Notes under the pieces: generated by a model
Databases searched by the model: none
What the model was told of the DNA's origin: nothing
The model's input: the letters and a program-made list of their open reading frames with translations, nothing else
In this document: positions 1 to 12,329 of the stretch, piece after piece
Numbering within the stretch: position 1 is the first letter of the stretch
How the letters are laid out: the number at the start of each line of letters is the position of its first letter
Source of the DNA: Bacteroidaceae bacterium
GTDB taxonomy: Bacteria; Bacteroidota; Bacteroidia; Bacteroidales; Bacteroidaceae
Length of the DNA: 64,000 nt
Direction: 5' to 3'
Assembly: GCA_017466065.1 (NCBI GenBank)
Contig: JAFTUV010000010.1
Coordinates: 1-64,000, forward strand
Translations under genes and position numbers: made by a program

Positions 1-972
1 GGTGGCAAGATAAGTTACCCTACAAGTTCAAGCAATGGTTACTCTCCTTTTTATAATAACAAATCTTTGAGAACGGTGGTAATAACAAATGAAGAGACTG
101 AAATTTACGATAACGAATTCTATAATTGCACCAATTTGAATGAGATAGTTATTGGTAACAGGGTAAAGAAGATTGGTAATTGGGCTTTCAGCCATTGCAC
201 AAACCTCAATTATTTTGCATTTGGAAGGAGTGTAACAACAATTGGAGAGGAGGCGTTCAGCGATTGTAATAACCTGACAACTATTATATCGTTAGCTACC
301 ACTCCACCCGTTTGTGGCACTCAGGCATTGGATGATATAAACAAATGGGATTGCGTGCTCTATGTTCCCGGCAATTATATTTCTACCTATCAAACAGCAG
401 AGCAATGGAAAGATTTCTTCTTTATGGAAAATACGCCATCCAGTTTCACTGCCGATGTTAACGGCGACGGCGAGATTAATGTCGCCGACATTACAACAGT
501 TGTTAATGCTATATTAAATGGCGAAGAAGAGAGCGAAAATACACCTGTTGAAACCACATTCGATGCGTGGACATCGACCAATACTGCACACAGCAGTACC
601 TCACAAAAGAGTTACACATTGGAGGCTGCCGAGGGTAGTGTGCTCACTTTCGATTGGAGCGTGAGCAGCGAAAGTAACTACGATTGGTTGATTATAACTC
701 TCGATGGTGAACAGATATTAAAGAAGAGTGGTAGCTACTCGGGCACTTATGAACATACATTCACATCCGAAGGTACACACGAACTGATTGTAAAATACAG
801 AAAAGACGGTAGCGCAAGCAGTGGAAGCGACAGAGGGACAATATCTAATATAAAACTAACCGGCACAACTAACGAAACTGCAATAAGCCTTGCCGATGTT
901 AATTGTGATGGTGAGGTAAATGTCGCCGATATTACTACACTTGTGGAAATTATATTGAATGGCGCGGAATAA
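1..972 (+). CDS. BspA-like leucine-rich repeat protein with two dockerin-like motifs (5' end missing)
   Basis: The reading frame is open to the left edge, so the start and signal peptide lie outside the window. The first ~110 visible residues are LRR_5/BspA-type repeats (pattern xxLxxIxIGxxVxxIGxxAFxxC), followed by the usual cap with YVPG. A calcium-loop motif DVNGDGEINVADITTVV lies at about residues 152-168. Next comes a ~105-residue beta-rich domain, and a second motif DVNCDGEVNVADITTLV sits at the extreme C-terminus. Each motif is half of a type I dockerin, so the dockerin appears split around a beta-sandwich. BspA-family proteins are surface or secreted adhesion proteins in Bacteroidales; the ligand cannot be read from sequence. 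A hairpin terminator follows the stop codon. Confidence 0.85.
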   Translation, partial: GGKISYPTSSSNGYSPFYNNKSLRTVVITNEETEIYDNEFYNCTNLNEIVIGNRVKKIGNWAFSHCTNLNYFAFGRSVTTIGEEAFSDCNNLTTIISLATTPPVCGTQALDDINKWDCVLYVPGNYISTYQTAEQWKDFFFMENTPSSFTADVNGDGEINVADITTVVNAILNGEEESENTPVETTFDAWTSTNTAHSSTSQKSYTLEAAEGSVLTFDWSVSSESNYDWLIITLDGEQILKKSGSYSGTYEHTFTSEGTHELIVKYRKDGSASSGSDRGTISNIKLTGTTNETAISLADVNCDGEVNVADITTLVEIILNGAE

Positions 973-1038
973 CCCCTCGGCATTTAAGGAAAATGCGCCC
1001 TGTGTGCAAGTAATTTAAGATAAACTGCAACAGCGAGA

Positions 1039-1077
1039 AAAAGCGACTCTGCGATTTTATGTCACAGGGTCGCTTTT
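1039..1077 (+). terminator. Rho-independent terminator of the BspA-like gene
   Basis: The arms 1039-1051 and 1065-1077 pair over 13 bp with one G-U pair (core AAAAGCGAC / GTCGCTTTT). The right arm runs into a T-rich tract. It lies about 70 nt after the stop codon at 972. Confidence 0.8.
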
Positions 1078-1156
1078 ATATATTTTTCCACATTATCATT
1101 TACCGATATTCAAATTTAAATAACTATCTTCGCAAGGATTTAATCACATTGAAAAG

Positions 1157-1921
1157 ATGGTTTACAAATACCGCAACATAAACGTAAATATAGAGGTTGC
1201 AGGCGAGGGAGAGCCTGTGCTTCTGCTCCACGGCTGGGGATGCAGTCACCATATATTCAAACACATACAAGGGGTGCTTGCACAGGGTTACAAGGTGTAT
1301 AATTTCGATTTTCCCGGCTTTGGCGCATCGGACGAGCCGGAGGATGTGTGGGGCACCGAGGAGTACACCCGTATGGTTGAGGAGTTCGTGAAAGAGAACA
1401 ATCTGAAAAGCCCGTCGCTCGTGGGGCACTCTTTCGGCGGGCGCATAAGCATTATTTTTGCGTCGCGCAACGAGGCGAGCCGTGTGGTGCTGGTGGATGC
1501 TGCCGGAATAAAGCCCAAGCGACCTTTTAAATATTATTATAAGGTTTACAGCTTTAAATTGCTGAAAAAGCTGTGCTACACTTTTTTACCCAAGCGGACT
1601 GCCGATGCTATAATAGAGAAGCGACGCAAGGGAGCCGGCTCGGCCGACTATAATAATGCTTCACCCAAGATGCGTGCCATTCTCTCGAAGGTGGTGAACG
1701 AGGACCTCACTTCGTTGCTGCCCAAGATTGCTGCCCCCACCCTGCTTTTTTGGGGTAACGCCGACACGGCCACTCCACTATCGGATGCAAAGACGATGGA
1801 GAGGCTCATTCCCGATGCGGGCCTTGTGATTGCCCACGGCACCGGGCATTTCTCGTTTATAGAGAACCAAGGGCTCTTCACGCAGGTTATGAAGAATTTC
1901 TTTAAGATAGGTACTAAATAA
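1157..1921 (+). CDS. alpha/beta hydrolase
   Basis: A 254-residue protein with the alpha/beta hydrolase layout: an oxyanion-hole HGW near residue 26, nucleophile elbow GHSFGG with Ser92, an acid in the WGNADTATP strand end, and the catalytic His in GTGHFSFIE near the C-terminus. No signal peptide is visible, so it is probably cytoplasmic. It is followed by a MurF-like ligase and a D-Ala-D-Ala ligase on the same strand; this three-gene set suggests a role linked to cell-wall peptide metabolism, which is inference. The substrate is unknown. A weak TATCTTCG element lies at 1125-1132. Confidence 0.8.
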   Translation: MVYKYRNINVNIEVAGEGEPVLLLHGWGCSHHIFKHIQGVLAQGYKVYNFDFPGFGASDEPEDVWGTEEYTRMVEEFVKENNLKSPSLVGHSFGGRISIIFASRNEASRVVLVDAAGIKPKRPFKYYYKVYSFKLLKKLCYTFLPKRTADAIIEKRRKGAGSADYNNASPKMRAILSKVVNEDLTSLLPKIAAPTLLFWGNADTATPLSDAKTMERLIPDAGLVIAHGTGHFSFIENQGLFTQVMKNFFKIGTK

Positions 1922-1992
1922 TAACGTTGCAACGTACCCGAGAATCGGGGGAAATTATATAAATTTGCAACACAACATATAATCATTTTGCA

Positions 1993-3564
1993 ATGAGTAT
2001 AACAACAGCAATTCTTTTGGCAGGTTTCGTACTTTTCTTCACATTCTGTTCGACAAAGTACGACATACATATGTTCCAGCTATCTTCCTACCGATACAGC
2101 CGCTACTTCCGTTGGCTGTTGCCGGGGAACATTCTGCAAGGCACACGCCTGTGCGCCATAGTGCTTATGATGGCCAACATTCCCGTTAATGCCACATACA
2201 GAATAGCATTGTTGCTCGCCGTTTATGCGACATTCAGCATCGTAGGACGCAAGAACAAGGTGCAAAAGACACCGCTTGTCTACACTGCCAGAGTGAAACG
2301 GCTCTACTCCACCGCTGTAACAGTATATGCAGCAGCGGTTGCGGCAACTGCCCTGCTTGCTCCTGCATACGCTATTGCCACAGCCACTACACTGCTGTTG
2401 CTGTCGGACATTGTGATGCTTGCCGCCAACCTCATAAACACCCCCATAGAGAAGGGCATCAACCGCCACTACTACAACGATGCGAAAAGAATTATCGACG
2501 GCCATAAAGGGCTCATAGTGATTGGCGTTACAGGCAGTTTCGGAAAGACAAGCACAAAGAACTATCTTGCAAGCATACTCGCCGAGAAGTACAACATTCT
2601 TGTCACTCCGGGGAATTTCAACACCTTGCTGGGCGTTATACGCACCATACGCGAGCAATTGCGCCCCTATCATCAGGTATTCATCGTGGAAATGGGTGCG
2701 AAACAGAAGAACGACATTAAAGAGATATGCGACCTTGTGCACCCCACGATAGGAATTGTGACTGCGGTGGGAGAAATGCACCTTGAAACATTCAAATGCA
2801 TCGGGAATATTCAAGATACGAAATTCGAGCTTATAAATTCATTGCCGGCCGGCGGCACGGGAATAATAAACATCGATTCGCCCCACATAAAGAGCTACAA
2901 GAAAATCACAAGCCCCTGCAAGATAATCACATACGGCATTGAGAACAGTGCCTGCTACCGTGCGGGCAACATAGAATATGGAGCGAGCGGAGTTAATTAC
3001 ACGCTTGTGGCACCGCAGCACAATGGCGACGAGTATAACAGCCGTCTGCTCGGCGAAGGCAACCTGCTCAACATTTTGGGAGCAACCGCCGTGGCCGACC
3101 TTCTGCAAGTGCCTGTGGCCAAACAGAAGAAAGCCATCGCCCACCTGCAACCGGTGGAGCATCGCCTCTCTATGCGTAAGTCGGGAGGGGTAACAGTGCT
3201 CGACGATGCTTATAATTCTAACCCGCAAGGAGCAAAAATGGCACTCGGAGTGCTGAAAAACTTTGCAGTGAGCGAGGGTAACAAACGAATAATAATAACC
3301 CCGGGGTTTGTGGAAATGGGCACACGACAGGCCGAGGCCAACAGCGTGCTTGGCGAGCAGATTGCCCGTTGTGCCGACTATGCGATTGTGGTTAACGCCA
3401 CCAACCGCGAGGCGATAAAGAGCGGGCTCGAAAAGGGGAATATGCCCACCGAGCGTTACTTCCTTGCCGACTCACTTAACCACGCACACACGCACCTTGC
3501 CACCATTCTGCGTGCAGGAGATGTGGTGCTCTACGAAAATGACCTGCCCGATAATTTCAAGTAA
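1993..3564 (+). CDS. Mur ligase family protein (MurF-like) with N-terminal membrane domain
   Basis: A 523-residue protein. The first ~150 residues contain about four hydrophobic segments (about 3-20, 50-65, 68-85, 105-147), which ordinary MurF lacks. A Mur ligase core follows, with ATP loop GVTGSFGKTSTKN (about 178-190), the GNFNT segment that follows the P-loop in MurF, a VEMGAK motif, the central-domain TAVGEMHLETF, and the C-terminal ligase domain with DDAYNSNPQG. MurF adds D-Ala-D-Ala to UDP-MurNAc-tripeptide in the cytoplasm. This membrane-anchored form lies next to a D-Ala-D-Ala ligase, so it may make or modify a lipid-linked or alternative peptide; that role is inferred. It is probably a second copy beside the usual murF. 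A TAAATTTG element at 1960-1967 fits a -7 box. Confidence 0.8.
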   Translation: MSITTAILLAGFVLFFTFCSTKYDIHMFQLSSYRYSRYFRWLLPGNILQGTRLCAIVLMMANIPVNATYRIALLLAVYATFSIVGRKNKVQKTPLVYTARVKRLYSTAVTVYAAAVAATALLAPAYAIATATTLLLLSDIVMLAANLINTPIEKGINRHYYNDAKRIIDGHKGLIVIGVTGSFGKTSTKNYLASILAEKYNILVTPGNFNTLLGVIRTIREQLRPYHQVFIVEMGAKQKNDIKEICDLVHPTIGIVTAVGEMHLETFKCIGNIQDTKFELINSLPAGGTGIINIDSPHIKSYKKITSPCKIITYGIENSACYRAGNIEYGASGVNYTLVAPQHNGDEYNSRLLGEGNLLNILGATAVADLLQVPVAKQKKAIAHLQPVEHRLSMRKSGGVTVLDDAYNSNPQGAKMALGVLKNFAVSEGNKRIIITPGFVEMGTRQAEANSVLGEQIARCADYAIVVNATNREAIKSGLEKGNMPTERYFLADSLNHAHTHLATILRAGDVVLYENDLPDNFK

Positions 3565-3692
3565 ATTATCGACTTTTTTTTCGACGATTAATAATAATAT
3601 CAGTAACCTTAATTGTCATTCCGAACCTTGTGTGAGGAATCTCAAAAAGCTAATTGAAAAAATTGCCAAACAAAAAAAACATACGCACAACA

Positions 3693-4907
3693 ATGAAAAC
3701 CAATGTAGGAGTTGTATTCGGCGGGCGTTCCGTCGAGAATGAAATTTCAGTAATCACAGCCAATCAGGCTATGGCTGCAATGGACAGGGATAAATATGAA
3801 ATAATCCCTATATATATTACCAAGGAAGGAAAATGGTACAGCGGCGAGGCACTGTTCAACGTAGCAAACTACCGAAACACCAAGAAACTTCTCTCAATGT
3901 GCGAGGAGGTGTATATGCGCCCCATCTATGGCGACACCAATCTCTACCGCTGCAAAAAACCACTTTTCGGCAAGGAGGTGGTTGCCAAGCTCGATGTTGT
4001 TTTGCCAGCATTGCACGGTACAAACTGCGAGGATGGCACATTCCAAGGTGTAATGGAGTTCTGCGGCATTCCCTACACAGGATGCAACACTCTTGCGTCG
4101 GCCAACGGAATGGATAAAATCACTATGAAAATGATTCTCAAAGAGTGTGGCATTCCCGTTATTGACTACTGCTGGTTCAGCGACAAGGAGTGGAACGACA
4201 AACAGGATAGCACCATCGCACAGGTTGAGGAGAAACTCGGTTACCCTGTAATCGTGAAGCCTGCCAACAGCGGTTCGAGCGTGGGAATACGCGCTGCACA
4301 CAACCGTGAGGAATTCATCGAGGCTGTCGATTATGCAATCTCTTTCACCACCCGCGTAATCATTGAAAAATATGTACAGAAACTGAAAGAGGTTAACTGC
4401 GCCGTTCTTGGTAACTACTATGAGTGCGAAGCGTCGGTGTGCGAGGTTCCTGTGCGCAGCGGTGAAATTCTATCCTATCAGGACAAATATATGAACGGTG
4501 GCGGCAAGCAGAGCCAAGGAATGCAATCGACCGTACGCGAAATTCCCGCCAACCTGCCCGAGACGACCACACAGTTCATTCAAAAAGCCGCTTGCGACAC
4601 CTTCCGCGCCCTCTCGTGCGACGGCGTTGCCCGCATAGACTTTATTATAGACGAGGCTACAGATGAGATTTTCGTGAACGAAATCAACACCATCCCCGGC
4701 TCTCTCTCGTTCTATCTGTGGGAGTATAGCGGTTACAATTTCGGAACACTTGTTGACAAGCTCATAGAAATTGCCCTGCGCCGCAAACAGGATGCAGGCT
4801 TCAAAGCTGTGAACTATGGCGAGAATATCTTTGCTGCCGGCGGTGGCAACGGTGCCAAGAACGGAGCGAAGATGGGCAATAAGATGGGTGGCAAATTTGG
4901 TAAATAA
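3693..4907 (+). CDS. ddl: D-alanine--D-alanine ligase
   Basis: An ATP-grasp ligase joining two D-alanines for peptidoglycan precursor synthesis. The N-terminus GVVFGGRSVENEIS, the LHGTNCEDGTFQG loop, the NGMDKITMKMILKECGIPV segment, the VKPANSGSSVGI loop and the NEINTIPGSLSFYLWE metal-binding region are all present. The ATG at 3693 is chosen because the family N-terminus begins there; an in-frame TTG at 3654 would add 13 lysine-rich residues without similarity. The last ~25 residues are a Gly/Asn/Lys-rich tail beyond the normal ligase end. It lies downstream of the MurF-like gene and ends at a strong hairpin. Confidence 0.9.
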   Translation: MKTNVGVVFGGRSVENEISVITANQAMAAMDRDKYEIIPIYITKEGKWYSGEALFNVANYRNTKKLLSMCEEVYMRPIYGDTNLYRCKKPLFGKEVVAKLDVVLPALHGTNCEDGTFQGVMEFCGIPYTGCNTLASANGMDKITMKMILKECGIPVIDYCWFSDKEWNDKQDSTIAQVEEKLGYPVIVKPANSGSSVGIRAAHNREEFIEAVDYAISFTTRVIIEKYVQKLKEVNCAVLGNYYECEASVCEVPVRSGEILSYQDKYMNGGGKQSQGMQSTVREIPANLPETTTQFIQKAACDTFRALSCDGVARIDFIIDEATDEIFVNEINTIPGSLSFYLWEYSGYNFGTLVDKLIEIALRRKQDAGFKAVNYGENIFAAGGGNGAKNGAKMGNKMGGKFGK

Positions 4908-4958
4908 TATTTACAGAACACAGACGCAAGGCGGTGTATCGTAACTAAAAAGCCTAAC

Positions 4959-4993
4959 GGGGCTGTGTTAAAAAAGCATTTTAACACAGCCCC
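4959..4993 (+). terminator. Perfect 15-bp hairpin between ddl and umuD
   Basis: GGGGCTGTGTTAAAA (4959-4973) pairs perfectly with 4979-4993 around the loop AAGCA, and is followed by TTGTTATTTATT. It reads as a terminator for ddl. It ends only 14 nt before the umuD start codon, so it may also lie in the umuD leader or act as a protein-binding palindrome. Confidence 0.75.
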
Positions 4994-5007
4994 TTGTTAT
5001 TTATTGA

Positions 5008-5439
5008 ATGAACAGCGAGAGAATAGACATATACCAATCGAGCGACGAAGAAGCACGCGAACTGCCGCTCTCTACCGACAAGGTGGCAGCAGGCTTCCCC
5101 TCGCCGGCCGAAGATTATGCAACGCAGGGGCTCGACCTAAACAAAGAGCTAATAAAGAACCCTGCATCCACTTTCTATGCCCGTGTAAGCGGTATATCGA
5201 TGAGCGACGAGGGGATAAACGACGGCGACCTGCTGGTGGTGGACAAAAGCATTGAGCCTTATAACGGGTGCCTCGCAATATGCTACATCGACGGAGAGTT
5301 CACCCTCAAACGCTTTCAAAAAAAGGGCGACTACGCGCTGTTGGTGCCATCAAACAGCAATTTCAAGCCCATAAAGGTGACAGGCGGGAACAACTTTCTC
5401 ATTTGGGGAGTTGTGACATACATAATAAAGAAAGCATAA
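5008..5439 (+). CDS. umuD: UmuD-like S24 peptidase, DNA polymerase V accessory subunit
   Basis: A 143-residue S24/LexA-fold protein. The self-cleavage site VAAGFPSP lies at Ala28-Gly29, the nucleophile is Ser64 in [10 protein letters not shown], and the general base is Lys101 in FTLKRF. In the known family, RecA filaments stimulate self-cleavage to UmuD', which joins UmuC to form translesion polymerase V. umuC begins 13 nt after the stop codon, forming the classical operon. The start is fixed by the hairpin just upstream, and no other Met precedes the cleavage site. SOS control is expected from the family, but I cannot identify a LexA box. Confidence 0.92.
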   Translation: MNSERIDIYQSSDEEARELPLSTDKVAAGFPSPAEDYATQGLDLNKELIKNPASTFYARVSGISMSDEGINDGDLLVVDKSIEPYNGCLAICYIDGEFTLKRFQKKGDYALLVPSNSNFKPIKVTGGNNFLIWGVVTYIIKKA

Positions 5440-5452
5440 GAAAATTGTTCCT

Positions 5453-6712
5453 ATGATAGGGCTATGTGACTGCAACAACTTTTTCGTATCGTGCGAGAGA
5501 GCCTTCAACCCCTCGCTCGAAGGCCGTCCTGTGGTAGTGCTCAGCAACAACGACGGTTGCGTCGTATCGCGCAGCAACGAAGCAAAAGCCATCGGGATAA
5601 AAATGGGGCAGCCCCTCTACCAGATAAGAAACATTGTAAATGCGCACAATGTTGCCGTATATTCGAGCAACTACCACCTGTATGGCGATATGTCGGCAAG
5701 GGTTATGCAGACACTGCGGCAGCACGCTCCCGCAATAGAGATTTACTCGATAGATGAATCTTTTTTGCTGCTCGACGGCATCGCTACCGGAGAGTTGAAA
5801 GATTTTGGCGAAAAACTCGCGTTCACCGTGCGTCGCAACACAGGAATACCTGTGAGCATTGGCATCTCGCACACAAAGACACTTGCGAAGATTGCGAGCA
5901 AGCTATGCAAAAAATATCCCAAGCTGAACAGTGCCTGTCTTATGCATCGCAAGGAAGACATCGAGAAGGTTCTGAACAGCTACCCTATTGAAGATATTTG
6001 GGGAATTGGGCGACGATACGCCAAAATGTTTCACGACGGCGGGGTAAAGACAGGAGGGCAGTTCTGCTCTTTAAGCGAGGAGTGGGTAAACAGGCGAATG
6101 GGTGTTACCGGCGTGAGAACGTGGCGCGAGCTGCAAGGAACGCCCTGCATAGAATTCAGTCATCACACAGCCGACAAACAATCGATAATGGTATCGCGTT
6201 CCTTCTCAAAGGAACTGTACGAAATGGAGCAGTTGCGCGAAACGGTATCTGCCTTTGCAGCCTCTGCTGCCGAGAAACTGCGTGCACAGAACTCTGTGGC
6301 ACAGGAGTTGCAGGTATTTATACTCACCAACCGCCACCGCGACGACCAGCCGCAACACCACGATAGCCGGCTACTGCACTTTGACACCCCCACCGACAGC
6401 ACTTTCGAAATTGTAAATGCTGCAACCGCGCTGTTGCAAGAGCTGTTCCGTAAGGGGTACGGATACAAAAAGACAGGAGTGAGATTAAGCAGAATAACAT
6501 CGGCCAACGCAATACAAGGTACCCTCTTCGACACTATCGACCGACCGAAACACAGACAGCTTATGCAGACCATCGACAAGATAAACGCCACAATGGGAAA
6601 AGAGAGCGTGAAACTGCTGTCACAAGGTTCAATAACGGATTACACGAACAGAGAGCACCTGTCGCCACAGTACACCACACGCTGGGAGGATATCATAAAA
6701 GTAAAAGTTTAG
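5453..6712 (+). CDS. umuC: UmuC-like Y-family DNA polymerase V catalytic subunit
   Basis: A 419-residue Y-family polymerase. The N-terminal palm motif [14 protein letters not shown] holds the first catalytic Asp. The steric-gate region precedes [15 protein letters not shown], and SIDESFL carries the catalytic acids. The thumb ([12 protein letters not shown]) and little-finger regions follow, and the C-terminus is UmuC-like with RLSRI. With UmuD' it copies past DNA lesions. It is the second gene of the umuDC pair and ends 10 bp from the convergent DUF4405 gene. Full length with no visible damage. Confidence 0.93.
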   Translation: MIGLCDCNNFFVSCERAFNPSLEGRPVVVLSNNDGCVVSRSNEAKAIGIKMGQPLYQIRNIVNAHNVAVYSSNYHLYGDMSARVMQTLRQHAPAIEIYSIDESFLLLDGIATGELKDFGEKLAFTVRRNTGIPVSIGISHTKTLAKIASKLCKKYPKLNSACLMHRKEDIEKVLNSYPIEDIWGIGRRYAKMFHDGGVKTGGQFCSLSEEWVNRRMGVTGVRTWRELQGTPCIEFSHHTADKQSIMVSRSFSKELYEMEQLRETVSAFAASAAEKLRAQNSVAQELQVFILTNRHRDDQPQHHDSRLLHFDTPTDSTFEIVNAATALLQELFRKGYGYKKTGVRLSRITSANAIQGTLFDTIDRPKHRQLMQTIDKINATMGKESVKLLSQGSITDYTNREHLSPQYTTRWEDIIKVKV

Positions 6713-6722
6713 GACAAAGGGA

Positions 6723-7145
6723 TTATTTCAGCCACTTTACAAGTATCTTCACCCTCGCCGCAATGTGCCACAAGCCTATCACAGAGAAAGCCACGCCGAA
6801 AATAAAATGCCAATAGCCTATCGCGCTGCCTCCCCCCTCGACAACGGCAACAAGCAGAATGCCGGTTACAACCTCGAAAAGAAATATCAAAGAGAGCAGA
6901 ATGGTTATACGGCTCTTGTTGCCCACCCTCTTCACGAGCTGTTTGTACCAACCCCAATGATGCTTTATGTGAATTATCGCAAGCAGCAGAAACAGCACAC
7001 CCGACACTACGTGTGCCACCGCCCAATTGTGCCACTCCTCGTGCGAGGAAAAGGGGCCTGTGTGCAACACCACCCCGGTGTATACAAGGGCTACGAATAT
7101 GGGGATGAGGGATATATCGACGTATAATAGTTCGGTTTTTTTCAT
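6723..7145 (-). CDS. DUF4405-type four-helix haem-like membrane protein
   Basis: About 140 residues starting with MKKTELLYVDIS; upstream in-frame Met codons would add a stretch with no family character. Four hydrophobic helices are visible. Histidines sit in HNWAVAHVVSG, HIKHHWGW, GYWHFIFG and GLWHIAAR, the spacing seen in cytochrome b-like DUF4405 proteins, which points to a membrane haem or quinone-linked role by similarity only. It is convergent with umuC and divergent from the beta-galactosidase gene. No pathway can be assigned. Confidence 0.7.
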   Translation of the reverse strand: MKKTELLYVDISLIPIFVALVYTGVVLHTGPFSSHEEWHNWAVAHVVSGVLFLLLAIIHIKHHWGWYKQLVKRVGNKSRITILLSLIFLFEVVTGILLVAVVEGGGSAIGYWHFIFGVAFSVIGLWHIAARVKILVKWLK

Positions 7146-7262
7146 ATAGATGCTGTTTGGATTTTTAAGAATATTCTGCACAAAAATAGCCATTATTGCA
7201 TAAACAGACAACAATCCACTTGTTATAATTGCTTAAAAGGCTACACAATGAGATACTGATTT

Positions 7263-7293
7263 TTTGAAAATATACTTATTTTCACTATCTTTG
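7263..7293 (+). promoter_or_regulatory. Bacteroidota-type promoter of the beta-galactosidase gene
   Basis: A -33 TTTG at 7263-7266, a 19-bp spacer and a -7 box TATCTTTG at 7286-7293 match the Bacteroidota consensus TTTG / TAnnTTTG. The predicted transcript start near 7300 rules out the ATG at 7298 and supports the ATG at 7340. Confidence 0.8.
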
Positions 7294-7297
7294 CTAA

Positions 7298-11326
<4,029 letters not shown>

Positions 11327-11343
11327 TAATTGAACATATCTGC

Positions 11344-11388
11344 AAGGGGCTAACTTTGAAAATCCAATCATTTTTCGGTTAGCCCCTT
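11344..11388 (+). terminator. Terminator of the beta-galactosidase gene
   Basis: AAGGGGCTAAC (11344-11354) pairs perfectly with 11378-11388 across a 23-nt loop, followed by TTGTTGT. It lies 18 nt after the stop codon, and its right arm resembles that of the hairpin at 4959-4993. Confidence 0.65.
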
Positions 11389-11804
11389 GTTGTAGAATAA
11401 TATTAGCAATCGGTAAATAATCGTACACTATAATATTTTAAACAAACACACGGAGTAGAGTATGTAAAAAAACGCATTTATCAACCTCTTTTTACCGATT
11501 GGCAGATTTTACGAAAAGCAGCACCGCACAATGCATTGATTATAACCAATTTACAAATTAAGGACGATAGATTTTATTTATTCTATAATTTGTAAAGGGG
11601 TGAAATTAGCGATAAATTTATGGAAATTTAGAAGCTGTTTCTTGGCAACGAATGCAATTTTTCATTTAGCTTGAAGTGTATATAGAATTACCATTTGTAA
11701 TATGAGGGCCCCAATATTATAGAATAAAAAAACGGGCATAAATACAATTCAGGTAGTATGTTTAGATGTCGCGTAAGAATATTACATTTTAAAAATTACA
11801 ATAT
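11389..11804. other. AT-rich intergenic stretch without a recognisable gene
   Basis: About 415 bp between the beta-galactosidase terminator and the next gene. It is AT-rich with no long reading frame. It probably carries the promoter of the 11805 gene, but no good TTTG/TAnnTTTG pair is present. Confidence 0.5.
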
Positions 11805-12299
11805 ATGCGCACCATTTTATTTATTTTACTATCATTCTTATTTATAGATTCGAGTTACTCACAGGATAACAACCTGCGCAAGATGAGTCGCAAACAACGA
11901 AAAGAATATCTATGCGAGAAGGCTAAGGAAGTAACAATAAATTTTGCACCGACATATTACCGCGAACACGGGAAACCTAAAATAGAGGGAACATTTAGGT
12001 TTAAAAGCAGATATCCGGAGGATAGTTTATTGATTGGCAGAAAATACTACATCGTGACATTGCCGTACGACCCAAAGAAAGATGTAAAGGATTATAGAAT
12101 AAGATTTGTATCGAAAGTATATATTTGGGAAGACAACGGGGAACCACTTGAAATAGAGTTCAGCCACGGAATGTCCTGGCTTTTCTATGGTACCGGCACC
12201 GGACATACCTACAATGAAAGAGTAAAAAAAGGCATTAAAGAAAAGGACCAGATGAAACTTATAGACCCCGACGATTACGGGCCCTATGTAATTGATTAA
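11805..12299 (+). CDS. Secreted hypothetical protein
   Basis: A 164-residue protein with a signal peptide (MRTILFILLSFLFIDSSYSQ). The mature part has a basic segment (RKMSRKQRKEYLCEKAKEV) and then a beta-rich region ending in GTGTGHTYNERVKKG. I do not recognise the family. It lies 30 bp before a large secreted protein on the same strand, so they may be co-transcribed. Composition is more AT-rich than in the flanking housekeeping genes. Confidence 0.6.
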   Translation: MRTILFILLSFLFIDSSYSQDNNLRKMSRKQRKEYLCEKAKEVTINFAPTYYREHGKPKIEGTFRFKSRYPEDSLLIGRKYYIVTLPYDPKKDVKDYRIRFVSKVYIWEDNGEPLEIEFSHGMSWLFYGTGTGHTYNERVKKGIKEKDQMKLIDPDDYGPYVID

Positions 12300-12329
12300 A
12301 ATCTGTTTAACAATATATATACAACCTAT

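Noticed and set aside
3654..3692. TTG start extending the D-Ala-D-Ala ligase
   Set aside because: The lysine-rich extension has no counterpart in the family and an ATG sits exactly at the conserved N-terminus.
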